Assembly (NCBI GenBank): GCA_018376135.1
Contig: JAHABX010000005.1
Location: forward strand, 1 to 64,000
Direction: 5' to 3'
DNA length: 64,000 bases
DNA from: Clostridiales bacterium
GTDB lineage: Bacteria > Bacillota > Clostridia > Lachnospirales > Lachnospiraceae
A program made the position numbers and the translations under genes. The notes under the pieces were generated by a model. The model made no database searches. It saw nothing but the letters and a program-made list of their open reading frames with translations, and had not been told where the DNA came from. Positions 26,988 to 36,732 of the stretch are shown one piece after another; position 1 is the first letter of the stretch; every line of letters begins with the position of its first letter.

Positions 26988-28433
26988 ATGGGAAAAAGTT
27001 TGAAAAAGAATTTCATATTTAATATATTATATGAAATTTTAATACTTGTAGTTCCGTTGGTAACAGCTCCTTATGTTGCGAGGGTATTAGGGGCAGAAAG
27101 TATAGGAATTTACAATTATGTAACAGCAAATGTTACATACTTTTCGATACTTGCAGCGTTTGGTTCTGCTTCATATGCACAACGGGAAATAGCTTTTTAT
27201 CAAAAAGAAAAAAAAGTATTAACAAATGAGTTTTGGGGGATATTTATTTTTAGAGTAATAATTACAATTACTACATTAATAGGATTTAGTTTTTTTGTGT
27301 TTATTAATAATAAATATAGCTTATATTATTTGATTAGTTCTATTTCAATAATTTCTGTTGCTACGGATGTAAGTTGGTTTTTTCAAGGATTAGAAGAATT
27401 TAAAATAACAATAACTAGAAATTTTATTGTTAAACTAATTATGACAATATTGATTTTTTTAGTAGTAAAAGATTCGAATGACTTATGGCTATATTTTGTA
27501 TTAAACGTTGGTGCAGTATTTATTGGGAACTTAACTTTATTTGGTTTTCTTAAAAAATATATTGGAATATTCGAATTGAAAAATTTGGGATTAAAGAAAC
27601 ATTTTTGTGGATCTTTAAAGTTGTTTGTTCCAGCAATAGCGATTCAAGTATATACTGTCCTTGATAAAACAATGTTAGGTTCATTAACAAATATTTTAGA
27701 AGTTGGTTATTATTCTCAAGCAGAAAAAATAGTAAAAGTTATTTTATGTGTGATTAATGCTCTTTCGGTAGTTTTATTACCAAGAATGAGTAGTTTAATT
27801 GCGGGGGAAAAATATGAAACAGCAAATATGTATTATTTAAAAGCAGTAGGGGTAGTTTCGTTGTTGGCAATTCCTTGTTCAATAGGGGGATTTTTTATTG
27901 CAGAAGATTTTATACCCTGGTTTTTCGGAGAGGAGTTTGTTTCTTCAATACCAATTTTTAAAATATTATCAGTATTATTTGTTGTAATTGGAATGGCGAA
28001 AGTTGTTGGCGCACCTTTATTGATACCCATGAGAAGAGAGAAACAATATACGTTTGCAGTCGCTGTGGGAGCAATTGTTAATGTTGGGTTTAACTTTTAT
28101 TTGATTCCCCAATACGCAGCAATAGGTGCTTCTATAGCAAGTGTTATAGCGGAAATGTGTGTTACGACCCTGGAAGTATATTTTGTAAAAGATTATTTCA
28201 AACCTAAGATAATATTTGGACAAGCAAAAAAATACTTTTTTGTAAGTTTACCGATGCTCACTTACTTCTTGATTTTGTGTAGTATCTTTCCGACAGGAAG
28301 AGTACGAATGATTATAATGTTGGGAGGAGGTATGATAATATACTTTGCAACATTATGTTTGACACATGATGAACTTTGGAATGAGAATATTGTTAAGCCA
28401 ATAATAAATAGAATAAAGTATAAAATGAATTAA
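26988..28433 (+). CDS. Wzx-type polysaccharide flippase
   Basis: A 481-aa protein of the MOP/PST superfamily with about twelve to fourteen membrane helices. It opens NFIFNILYEILILVVPLVTAPYVARVLG, the classic Wzx N-terminus, and contains DVSWFFQGLEEFK and LDKTMLGSLTNILEVGYYSQAEK. It would carry undecaprenyl-linked repeat units across the membrane. It closes the AT-rich block, directly before the large secreted protein. A second flippase lies at 43558-44868. Confidence 0.9.
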   Translation: MGKSLKKNFIFNILYEILILVVPLVTAPYVARVLGAESIGIYNYVTANVTYFSILAAFGSASYAQREIAFYQKEKKVLTNEFWGIFIFRVIITITTLIGFSFFVFINNKYSLYYLISSISIISVATDVSWFFQGLEEFKITITRNFIVKLIMTILIFLVVKDSNDLWLYFVLNVGAVFIGNLTLFGFLKKYIGIFELKNLGLKKHFCGSLKLFVPAIAIQVYTVLDKTMLGSLTNILEVGYYSQAEKIVKVILCVINALSVVLLPRMSSLIAGEKYETANMYYLKAVGVVSLLAIPCSIGGFFIAEDFIPWFFGEEFVSSIPIFKILSVLFVVIGMAKVVGAPLLIPMRREKQYTFAVAVGAIVNVGFNFYLIPQYAAIGASIASVIAEMCVTTLEVYFVKDYFKPKIIFGQAKKYFFVSLPMLTYFLILCSIFPTGRVRMIIMLGGGMIIYFATLCLTHDELWNENIVKPIINRIKYKMN

Positions 28434-28515
28434 TTTGTGAGAAATATTTTGTATTGGTATCATGCTTTTTGAATTACATATTTTTAGAAGAGCAGAAAAT
28501 GAGAGGATTATACAA

Positions 28516-31500
28516 ATGATAAAACTAAAAAAGTATATTTGGAAAAAAATGCTACTACTATGCATGGTGGGAATGCTGTTTTTTTCAGAAAGTAATATGG
28601 TGTTTGCTGCAGAGAAAAATATGGGAGCGTTGGCTGAAGAGCAAGGATCAGTTGATAAGATGTCAAATCAATCAGGTATTTCTGATGATAATATTGTGGT
28701 AGACTCAGAAGAGCTTCTTCCTCCGCAAGAGGAAGAGCGTGAAGAGGATATTGAGAATACGGATACTACAGATACTACAGATACTACAGAAGGTACAGAG
28801 GAGATAAAGGATAAGGAAGAGGATCCGGATGTGGAAGAAAAGCCAACTGAAGGCGAAGAGAAACCATCAACGGAGAAGCCTGAGGAAGATGTCTCTGGAG
28901 ACTCCGGTGAGGATGTAGTAGAAAGTGATGACGAAATAGAGAGTGACGAGAAATTGCCGAATGAAGAGAACAAAGATGTAAATGATACACTGCCGGAAGA
29001 AGAAACAGATGTTGAACCGGATAATTCAGAGGGAATTGTTCCTTCGGATGATTTGCAGCAGGAGGTAGTTCCGGAAGAAGAAATAAAAGAAACGCAGCCA
29101 CTTGTAGAATTGCAGCCTGCACTCAAGATAGAAGAAGTAGAAGAGAAGGATGGAGATCCTGGTGAGGGGCGTGCATCTGGATATGTAGATTCGGGATTTT
29201 ATGATGAAATCAATCTGATGTCCAATGGAAATTATGAACATAATAGTAGATTTGATGGATATACGATAAAAAATGGTATTGATGTATCAAAGTATCAGGG
29301 AGAGATTGACTGGGAGAAAGTAAAAGCAGATGGTGTGGATTTTGCATATATTCGGCTGGGCTATCGTGGTTATGGAAGTGCTGGAAATATGGCAATGGAT
29401 GACAGATATTATGATAATATAGAAGGTGCCTTGGATGCGGGGTTACAGGTCGGGGTGTATTTCTTTTCTCAGGCAACAGGAAGATCTGAAGCAAGAGCTG
29501 AGGCGGATTATATACTTGCACATTTGAATAATTATAAAATTTCATTGCCGATAGTTATGGATTTTGAATATGCTTCGGATGCTTCCGGATTAACAGGCAG
29601 ATTATATAATGCAAACTTATCAAAAGAGGAAGCAACAGCAATCTGCAGGGATTTTTGTAAGGTAATAGAGGCAGATGGATATGAAGCAATGGTCTATGCA
29701 AATAAGGACATGCTTACGAATCATTTGAATGCGGAAGAAATTGCAAAGGACTATAAAATCTGGCTGGCACACTATACCTCCAAGACGAATTACAGTGGGA
29801 CATATAGTTTTTGGCAATATTCGGATTCTGAATATGTAGATGGAATCAATGGCAGGGTAGACAGGGATTTTTGGTATGTAGAACCGAAAAAGGAAGAGAT
29901 TGAGCAGCCGACAGAAAGTGTAAGTATTGCAGAAGGTGTCTATACGTTGAGTTCGGCACTGGATACGCAGATGGTTGTAGATGTAAGTAATGGAAGTATC
30001 AGTAATGGGGCTAATATTCAATTGTATTCTGCTAATGAAAGTGATGCACAAAGATTTTATATTCATGCCGTAGGAGACAAAACATATATCTTAATTTCTG
30101 CTGCATCTGGAAAAGTATTGGAAGTAAAGGATGGCAATACAGGAGATAGAGCTAATGTATGTCAGAATGCATATAATGGTTCATTACAACAAAAATGGTG
30201 GGTGACCAAAGATACAAATGGATATTATACCTTAGTGTCCTCGAAGAGTGGAAAGGTGCTGGATGTTAGTGGCGGAAGCAGTAAGAATGGAGCAAATATT
30301 CAGCAATATACTTATAACGGAAGCGCTGCGCAGAAATTTGCATTAAAATCCAGCAATAAGAAAAATTTTACAGAAGGTACTTATGTATTTTTATCTGCTT
30401 TGGCAGAAAATAAGGCGCTGGAAATCAGTAATGGGAGCAGTGTAAGTGGAGCTAATGTGCAGCTTAATCAAATAAATGGGTCCGAGGCGCAGCATTTTAA
30501 AGTCAGCTATAATGGAGATGGAACGTACTCGTTGAAAGCAGAACATTCAGGAAAAGCACTGGATGTAAAAAGTGGTGCGTATACAAATGGAACAAATGTA
30601 TGGCAATACGATTTTAATGGTTCTGCAGCACAGAAATGGCTTGTCAGAAATGCAGGTGATGGAAGGTACGTATTTATATCTGCAGCAAGTGGAAAAGTGT
30701 TGGATGTGAATGGAGCAAGCACAAAAAATGGAGCCAATATACAGGTTTATGAGTATAATGGAACAAATGCTCAGAAGTGGAAAATACTGAAGAAACGAGT
30801 GTCTGTAGCAGAAGGAGTTTATACATTTTCTTCTGCATTATCAGGAGATATGGTTTTGGACATTGCCAGTGCAAATGTACAGAATAATGCAAATGTGCAG
30901 ATTTATACTTCAAATGGTACAGAGGCGCAAAAATTTTATTTGCGTAATGTCGGAGATAACACGTATGTTTTGATATCACTAATATCAGGGAAGGTTCTAG
31001 AGGTAGCAGGTGGAAGTAATACAGACAGAGCAAATGTTTGTTTGAATCCATATAGTGGATTCAGCCATCAAAAATGGTGGTTGTTTAATGCTGAAAATGG
31101 GTATTATACATTGATGTCTGTTTCAAGCGGAAAGGTGCTCGATATTAGTGGTGGTAACGCAAAAAATGGAGCCAATGTACAGCAATATATGCAGAATGGC
31201 AGCAACGCACAGAAATTTTCATTGAAATCTTGTAATCGGAATAATTTTGCAGAGGGGACGTATGTGTTCCAGTCTGCATTGGCAAGTAATAAGGTACTGG
31301 ATATTAGTAGTGGAAGCCGTTCCGATGGAGCAAATGTGCAGTTATATCAAATGAATGGTTCCGGAGCGCAGAATTTTAAAGTTTCCTATAATGGAGACGG
31401 GACATATACAATCAAGGCGGAACATTCGGGGAAAGCCTTGGATGTGAAAAGTGCAGCATACGCAAATGGGACGAACGTATGGCAATATACTGCCAATGGT

Positions 31501-34200
31501 TCTGCTGCACAAAAATGGCTGATCCGTGGCAAAGGAAATGGTACATACATTTTAATTTCCGCAGTAAATGGAAAAGTCTTGGATGTAAGTGGTGGAAGTA
31601 CAAAAAATAGGGCAAATGTGCAATGTTACGAATATAATAACAGTAATGCTCAAAAATGGATACCAGTAAAAAAGAGAATGACTGTAGCAGAAGGAATCTA
31701 TATGATTCCTTCTGCTTTGTCTGTAAATATGTGTTTAGATATACCCAGCGCCAGCCTCCAAAATAAGGTAAATGTTCAGTTACATACCGCAAATCATACA
31801 GATGCGCAGAGATATTATTTCCATAATATAGGAAATGGTGTGTATATTTTGATATCCTGTATGTCTGGAAAAGTATTGGAAGTGGCAGATGGGAATATAG
31901 GCAATGGAGCTCGAATTCGACAGAATGCATATAGTGGATTAGATTCCCAGAAATGGTACTTATTGGATCGGGGAAAAGGATATTATACATTGATGTCCAT
32001 GGGAACTGGAAAGGTATTAGATGTGGCGAATGGAAATGCACAAAACGGTGCAAAAATTCAGCAATATGTATACAATGGAAGCAATGCCCAAAGGTTCTCT
32101 TTAAAGCCAGATAACCAACAGAGAATCAAAAATGATACTTATGTTTTATGGTCAGCATTGGCAAGAAATAAGGTGTTGGATGTCAGTAGCGGGAGCAGTG
32201 CAGATGGAGCGAACGTACAGCTCTATCAAATGAATAACTCTTCGGCACAGCGCTTTAAAATCAGTTATAATGGAGATGGAACATATACATTGAAAGCAGA
32301 GCACTCTGGTAAAGTTTTAGATGTTGCTAATGGCAGTTATGTGAATGGAAGTAATGTGAGACAATATACATCTAATCATTCAGCTGCGCAAAGATGGCTG
32401 ATCAGAGATACAGGAAATGGAAATTATGTGTTTATGTCAGCGGCCAGTGGCAAAGTATTGGATGTCTTATCTGGGAAGACAGAGAATGGAACCAATATTC
32501 AGATCGATGAGCAAAATGGAAGCGACAGACAGAAATTTCGTTTTTCGGGCGAAGTGACAGTTTCTGATTATCCGGGACTTGTGGCAAAGGATAAGTTTAA
32601 GATAAAAAGCTGTACGGCAGCTGGATATGATGGCACAAGATTAACAGTATCGCTGAAGGCTCAAAGTAATAGTAAAGCAGAACAATTGAGTAATGAGTTC
32701 TATTTGGTGATGTTGAGTGGAGAAGGAAATTATGCCTGGAACGCAGGAAAAGGAACAATCAGTAAAGGAGATGAATTCACCATTCAAGCTTCATTCTCTT
32801 CTGGTGATAATTTTAAAACAGCAGCAATGAGCAAATATGCAATTGCAGTTAAGTCAAGTACAGGATATTGGCTGATAAGTGATGCGTTCTATTTATCGAA
32901 TCCGAATATCTTTGCCTCAAAGGCAGAAGATTTCAAGGACAAGTACTGGGGATATTATGAAGGATACAAAATCACATCAAAAAAAGGAATCCAGGGTGTT
33001 TCTGATGCATATACAGAGGACCTTCGTGTACAGCATGTTCTGTTGAATGTGGATCTGGCAGACATGGTGAGCCCCGCTTCCCGGTCTGGATATATTCCAT
33101 ATACTTACAAGGGACAGACCTATTATTTTCAGGATTTGATTGCATTGAAGAAGACAATCTACAATCTGCACGGCTGGGGCAGTACAGAAGGAAATCCGTA
33201 TGGAGAAAACCATATGCGTGCGGTGACATTGAACCTTCTTTTGAGCTGGCGGGATGATGTATCCTATCTGATTCATCCGGATGCGAGAGTAAAAGGAGCG
33301 GCATCTTACTATGCACTGAATATGCAGGAGGAACGTGCGAGAAATACATATGAGGCACTTTTCTGTTATATGGGAGAAGAGCTGGGACAGTATAAGGAAC
33401 GTGTAAGCAACTGGACTCTTGGCAATGAGGTAAATAGCTGTAAAGCATGGAATTATTCCGGCAATATGTCTCTTCAGGAGTGTGTGGCAAACTATGCGGA
33501 AGCATTTCAGATTTTGTATCAGGGTGTACAGCGCACAGCGAGCAGCTCCAGAATGTTTATTTCGCTGGATCATTGCTGGAATGCGGCGGATGCAGGACAC
33601 AGTGGCAAAGCATTTTTGGATGAGTTTGCAGCATATATGGATAAAACAGCGCCAGCTATGAGATGGAATGTGAATTATCATCCGTATTCGCAGCCTTTGA
33701 ATCGAACGGAATTCTGGAGCGATTACTCGAATACGACAGATGCAGTTGGGACACGATATATTTCCATGAGAAATATACAGGTATTGACCGACTATCTGTC
33801 AACACTGGAGGCAAAATATGGAAAGCCCAGTGGTTCCATTCGCGTGATTCTTGGTGAAATGGGATTTTCTGCGCCTGGAGGAAATACGGGGGCGGAACAT
33901 AAGCAGGCAGCTGCTTTGGGATATGGATATTATAAGACCATGTTCAATACAAGGATCGATGCATATATTATCCGAGCGTATCTGGATGCACCGGCGGAGA
34001 CAAGTGCAGGATTATATCTGGGGCTTCGGAGAGCAGATACCGGTCAGACTGCCAAGATATCTTATGACTTATATAAGAATCTGGATACCAGTCAGACACT
34101 GAGATATATGGATCCGTATAAGAGTACGGTTGGGGTGTCCAGCTGGGAGAGTGCGATTGCTGGATTTGATGCAGGGAAGCTGGTTGTGACGGATTTTTAA
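28516..34200 (+). CDS. Secreted GH25 / ricin-type lectin / DUF5722 multidomain protein
   Basis: A 1894-aa exported protein. ATG 28516 begins a signal peptide (MIKLKKYIWKKMLLLCMVGM, cleavage near residue 31); an in-frame ATG at 28462 would add 18 residues. Residues 40-230 are an acidic Glu/Asp/Thr-rich linker. Residues 252-455 form a GH25 muramidase with D256, D349 and E351 at the expected catalytic positions. Residues 469-1347 are eighteen ricin-type QxW-like subrepeats (six beta-trefoils) in three 293-aa blocks. The C-terminus (about 1360-1894) matches DUF5722, with W-T-L-G-N-E-V-N (E1638) and L-G-E-M-G-F-S (E1781) resembling a clan-A glycosidase pair. No sortase signal or membrane anchor is seen. 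It may trim wall or glycan during capsule export. Confidence 0.9.
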   Translation: MIKLKKYIWKKMLLLCMVGMLFFSESNMVFAAEKNMGALAEEQGSVDKMSNQSGISDDNIVVDSEELLPPQEEEREEDIENTDTTDTTDTTEGTEEIKDKEEDPDVEEKPTEGEEKPSTEKPEEDVSGDSGEDVVESDDEIESDEKLPNEENKDVNDTLPEEETDVEPDNSEGIVPSDDLQQEVVPEEEIKETQPLVELQPALKIEEVEEKDGDPGEGRASGYVDSGFYDEINLMSNGNYEHNSRFDGYTIKNGIDVSKYQGEIDWEKVKADGVDFAYIRLGYRGYGSAGNMAMDDRYYDNIEGALDAGLQVGVYFFSQATGRSEARAEADYILAHLNNYKISLPIVMDFEYASDASGLTGRLYNANLSKEEATAICRDFCKVIEADGYEAMVYANKDMLTNHLNAEEIAKDYKIWLAHYTSKTNYSGTYSFWQYSDSEYVDGINGRVDRDFWYVEPKKEEIEQPTESVSIAEGVYTLSSALDTQMVVDVSNGSISNGANIQLYSANESDAQRFYIHAVGDKTYILISAASGKVLEVKDGNTGDRANVCQNAYNGSLQQKWWVTKDTNGYYTLVSSKSGKVLDVSGGSSKNGANIQQYTYNGSAAQKFALKSSNKKNFTEGTYVFLSALAENKALEISNGSSVSGANVQLNQINGSEAQHFKVSYNGDGTYSLKAEHSGKALDVKSGAYTNGTNVWQYDFNGSAAQKWLVRNAGDGRYVFISAASGKVLDVNGASTKNGANIQVYEYNGTNAQKWKILKKRVSVAEGVYTFSSALSGDMVLDIASANVQNNANVQIYTSNGTEAQKFYLRNVGDNTYVLISLISGKVLEVAGGSNTDRANVCLNPYSGFSHQKWWLFNAENGYYTLMSVSSGKVLDISGGNAKNGANVQQYMQNGSNAQKFSLKSCNRNNFAEGTYVFQSALASNKVLDISSGSRSDGANVQLYQMNGSGAQNFKVSYNGDGTYTIKAEHSGKALDVKSAAYANGTNVWQYTANGSAAQKWLIRGKGNGTYILISAVNGKVLDVSGGSTKNRANVQCYEYNNSNAQKWIPVKKRMTVAEGIYMIPSALSVNMCLDIPSASLQNKVNVQLHTANHTDAQRYYFHNIGNGVYILISCMSGKVLEVADGNIGNGARIRQNAYSGLDSQKWYLLDRGKGYYTLMSMGTGKVLDVANGNAQNGAKIQQYVYNGSNAQRFSLKPDNQQRIKNDTYVLWSALARNKVLDVSSGSSADGANVQLYQMNNSSAQRFKISYNGDGTYTLKAEHSGKVLDVANGSYVNGSNVRQYTSNHSAAQRWLIRDTGNGNYVFMSAASGKVLDVLSGKTENGTNIQIDEQNGSDRQKFRFSGEVTVSDYPGLVAKDKFKIKSCTAAGYDGTRLTVSLKAQSNSKAEQLSNEFYLVMLSGEGNYAWNAGKGTISKGDEFTIQASFSSGDNFKTAAMSKYAIAVKSSTGYWLISDAFYLSNPNIFASKAEDFKDKYWGYYEGYKITSKKGIQGVSDAYTEDLRVQHVLLNVDLADMVSPASRSGYIPYTYKGQTYYFQDLIALKKTIYNLHGWGSTEGNPYGENHMRAVTLNLLLSWRDDVSYLIHPDARVKGAASYYALNMQEERARNTYEALFCYMGEELGQYKERVSNWTLGNEVNSCKAWNYSGNMSLQECVANYAEAFQILYQGVQRTASSSRMFISLDHCWNAADAGHSGKAFLDEFAAYMDKTAPAMRWNVNYHPYSQPLNRTEFWSDYSNTTDAVGTRYISMRNIQVLTDYLSTLEAKYGKPSGSIRVILGEMGFSAPGGNTGAEHKQAAALGYGYYKTMFNTRIDAYIIRAYLDAPAETSAGLYLGLRRADTGQTAKISYDLYKNLDTSQTLRYMDPYKSTVGVSSWESAIAGFDAGKLVVTDF
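29920..32556 (+). repeat. Three tandem 879-nt blocks encoding ricin-lectin repeats
   Basis: Block starts at 29920, 30799 and 31678 are exactly 879 nt (293 codons) apart, each opening with a V-x-V/I-A-E-G-V/I-Y segment. Each block holds six about 47-aa subrepeats with the G-K-x-L-D/E-V ... A-N-V/I-x-x-x ... A-Q-K/R-W/F pattern. The length is conserved although codons have diverged. Confidence 0.88.
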
Positions 34201-34205
34201 AAAGG

Positions 34206-34234
34206 TTGCAGTCTCTCAGCGGATTGGCTATAAT
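34206..34234 (+). promoter_or_regulatory. Promoter of the second polysaccharide block
   Basis: TTGCAG (34206-34211) and TATAAT (34229-34234) with a 17-nt spacer, just after the stop of the secreted protein. The predicted transcript would start near 34241, placing a strong hairpin at its very 5' end. Confidence 0.65.
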
Positions 34235-34243
34235 ATGAATAGT

Positions 34244-34281
34244 GCAGCCGTGGTATACATGCTGGTGTGTGCCACGGTTGT
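34244..34281 (+). promoter_or_regulatory. Leader hairpin, possible attenuator or antitermination element
   Basis: A 17-bp RNA stem (34244-34260 with 34265-34281, five G-U pairs) closes on the 4-nt loop GCTG. It sits a few bases after the predicted start of transcription and 46 nt before the next gene. It is not followed by a clean U-run, so it does not look like a simple terminator. Confidence 0.5.
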
Positions 34282-34327
34282 TCTGTATTGTAGACTGGAG
34301 TGATTTGAGCAGTTTGGAGAAAGTGAA

Positions 34328-35572
34328 ATGGTAAAGCACAGAAAAAAGTGGAATAGAATACAGACGCAATTGGATCAGTTGGCAGAGAATATGTATCTGG
34401 TTATGTTTTTGGTGCTGGTAGTTTTTACGTTTTTGAAAACAACAACCATTCCGGTGCCATGGGCTTCTCCGGGAGCTTCCATAGAATATTTTAATGAATA
34501 TGCCGAGAATATTCCGGTCTATATGGAGTATTCGCTGATCATTGTTATTCTGTTTCGTATGGCGATAAGGATGAAGGAGCGTTGGAGATATCTTCTTCTG
34601 GCAGCTGGATTGTATGGAGTCGTTAAATATGCGGTCTCTGTTAATCAGTATGACAATCTGATCCTTCTGTGCCTGCTGACCCTGGGAGCTAAGGATATTC
34701 CATTTCGTAAAATGATGAGGATATATACATTTACAGTTGCTTTGCTTTTAAGTATTACGGTCGGAGCGGCTGTCAGCGGCCGGATTGAGAATCTTGCATT
34801 TGGAGAAGGGGATAAGCTGGCATTTGGAATTGTGTCTTCTACAGATTTTGCAGCACATGTATTTTTCCTGATGCTGTGTTATTGGTATGTAAGAGGAGAA
34901 CGGATTACCTGGTGGGAGGCATTGCTGCCGCTGGGAGCGGCTGTGTTTGTATATAAATGGAGTATTGCACGGTGTTCTACTATTTGTTTGATTGCTTTGG
35001 CATTTCTGATAGCGGGGCATTACTGGGCAAGGAAGATAAAAGAAAGAAGAGAAGAGAAATACAGGATGAGTTCTGTATGGACATTTTTCTTGTCACTTTC
35101 TTTTGTTTTGTCGGCCATTGGCACCCTTGTAATATCGGCTGCCTATAATGCGAAAATTCCTTTATGGGTAAAACTGAATGAAGTGATGAGCAATCGATTA
35201 GAATTGGGTAAACGTGCGATTGCTATATGTGGTTTTCAGATTTGGGGAAGAGATATCCGGCTGATTGGAAATTGGGCAGAGGGATCTGCGACTGGAAAGT
35301 ATTTTTATATTGACAGCAGCTATCTTCAGATGGCTGTGATGTATGGCATGATTATCTCGGCACTGGTATTGATCGCATTTCAGATAATCGGCTACCGGGC
35401 ATATAGCGAAAAGCAGTGGATACTTCTCTGGATCCTGGCATTGATGAGTATTCATGGTATTATCGAGCAGCGCATATGGAGTCTGTCGTATTGTCCTTTT
35501 ATACTGGCGCTATTTGCCCGATTAGATGAAGAAAGAAAAGAGAAGGGTATAGGATGGAAAAAAGAACCTTAA
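34328..35572 (+). CDS. Polytopic membrane protein, probable polysaccharide polymerase
   Basis: A 414-aa protein with about ten membrane helices. Near residue 290 the extracytoplasmic-type segment NEVMSNRLELGKRAI, followed by FQIWGRD and YFYIDSSYLQMAVMYG, resembles the R...G...(I)D(N/S)-Y-L signature of Wzy-like polymerases in Firmicute polysaccharide loci. It is the first gene after a promoter and hairpin and overlaps the next gene by 19 nt. With the polymerase at 24643-25848 this would make two Wzy-like proteins, consistent with two glycans. The family call is moderate. Confidence 0.7.
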   Translation: MVKHRKKWNRIQTQLDQLAENMYLVMFLVLVVFTFLKTTTIPVPWASPGASIEYFNEYAENIPVYMEYSLIIVILFRMAIRMKERWRYLLLAAGLYGVVKYAVSVNQYDNLILLCLLTLGAKDIPFRKMMRIYTFTVALLLSITVGAAVSGRIENLAFGEGDKLAFGIVSSTDFAAHVFFLMLCYWYVRGERITWWEALLPLGAAVFVYKWSIARCSTICLIALAFLIAGHYWARKIKERREEKYRMSSVWTFFLSLSFVLSAIGTLVISAAYNAKIPLWVKLNEVMSNRLELGKRAIAICGFQIWGRDIRLIGNWAEGSATGKYFYIDSSYLQMAVMYGMIISALVLIAFQIIGYRAYSEKQWILLWILALMSIHGIIEQRIWSLSYCPFILALFARLDEERKEKGIGWKKEP

Positions 35573-36732
35573 AAATAGGAATAGGTCTGACGGTTTTTTT
35601 GATAGTGTTCATGTGCCTTTATGAATGGCGGGAAGCAAAGAGAAATGTTATACCACTGGCATTTCCGGAGGAGACGGAAGGAAGCACATTGGAGGGGTAT
35701 GAAGAGGGAGAAGAGCTGATTGGTTATCTGGTATGGAATCTTCAAAACCAAAATCTGGATGGCGTTTTAAGGGGATGTGCCATTGAGGAGCTGGCCCAAT
35801 ATTTTTCTCTTGAGTATTATATAAAATATCTGAACCGATTTGAAGAGGTTGAGTTGATACCCCCGGCAGATACGGACAGTGAGGCATATCGTGCCATAAC
35901 CAATGCCCGGCTGGCAGCAGAATATGCAGCTGCTGCAGAGGAACTTCAGAGACAGTTAACAGGTAATGGGGAAATATGGAGGCTGCTTGAAATAAGGGAA
36001 GATGTTCCGGAGAATCCGGATGGGATGTACTATCAGAACAGAGAGAAGATCTGTGAGATTATAGGAGCCAGAAGTCTGAAAGAGATGATTCTCTATATTG
36101 GTTCCGGGGATGAGGTTCTGGAACTGCGTTGTACGCTTGCGCGTTATAAAAAATACTGGAAGCTGTTGAGTTTTCATCCTCTTCAGGATAAAGACATGGA
36201 ATATATAGATATAAGGAAGAGTACAGAGACCGTGCAGACGGAGCTGGATCTGAGTGCATATCAAAAGGATATTCTTCCGTGCAATTATTATATTATTAAT
36301 AACTGCAGCGAGAATGATCCGGAAATGTTACTGGAGCGATTCTTCCTTTATTTACAGCGGGAAGATGCGTTATCTGCAATGACGTATATGGATATTTATA
36401 ATCAGGGAGAAGAGAAGACAGTGTCTTCTGAACTTCTGGAACGGCAAAGTATGGCTGCATTAAAACTTCAGGAGATATATTATCGGATTTTTCTGAGCAA
36501 TACCGGCTATTACGACTGGATACGCAGAGATCTGGATGACAGAGGAGGAGATCTGGCAACTGCTCTTTCGACAACGAATATGTTGTTTTCCAGTTTTCAA
36601 AGGATAACGGAGGTTCAGAATGATGGGCAGAAGGCAGAGTATGTTCTGGAGTATGTTTATGAAAGCCAGTGGCTGGGAATAAGGGTTTATCTGGAAAATA
36701 AGAATGGATGGAAGATTACGGGGATTGAGTGA
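35554..36732 (+). CDS. Membrane-anchored extracytoplasmic protein of unknown function
   Basis: A 392-aa protein with one N-terminal hydrophobic helix (about residues 7-24) and no lipobox, followed by an acidic, helical domain of about 360 residues. I recognise no family or catalytic motif. It overlaps the polymerase-like gene by 19 nt and shares one base with the following GT2 gene, so it is translationally coupled to both. It may be an assembly or regulatory partner of the polymerase at the outer membrane face, which is inference from position only. Confidence 0.78.
   Translation: MEKRTLKIGIGLTVFLIVFMCLYEWREAKRNVIPLAFPEETEGSTLEGYEEGEELIGYLVWNLQNQNLDGVLRGCAIEELAQYFSLEYYIKYLNRFEEVELIPPADTDSEAYRAITNARLAAEYAAAAEELQRQLTGNGEIWRLLEIREDVPENPDGMYYQNREKICEIIGARSLKEMILYIGSGDEVLELRCTLARYKKYWKLLSFHPLQDKDMEYIDIRKSTETVQTELDLSAYQKDILPCNYYIINNCSENDPEMLLERFFLYLQREDALSAMTYMDIYNQGEEKTVSSELLERQSMAALKLQEIYYRIFLSNTGYYDWIRRDLDDRGGDLATALSTTNMLFSSFQRITEVQNDGQKAEYVLEYVYESQWLGIRVYLENKNGWKITGIE

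Noticed and set aside
28758..28790. Tandem GATACTACA nonamers in the secreted protein gene
   Set aside because: A short low-complexity Asp-Thr-Thr linker in multiples of three bases; no frame effect and common in surface proteins.
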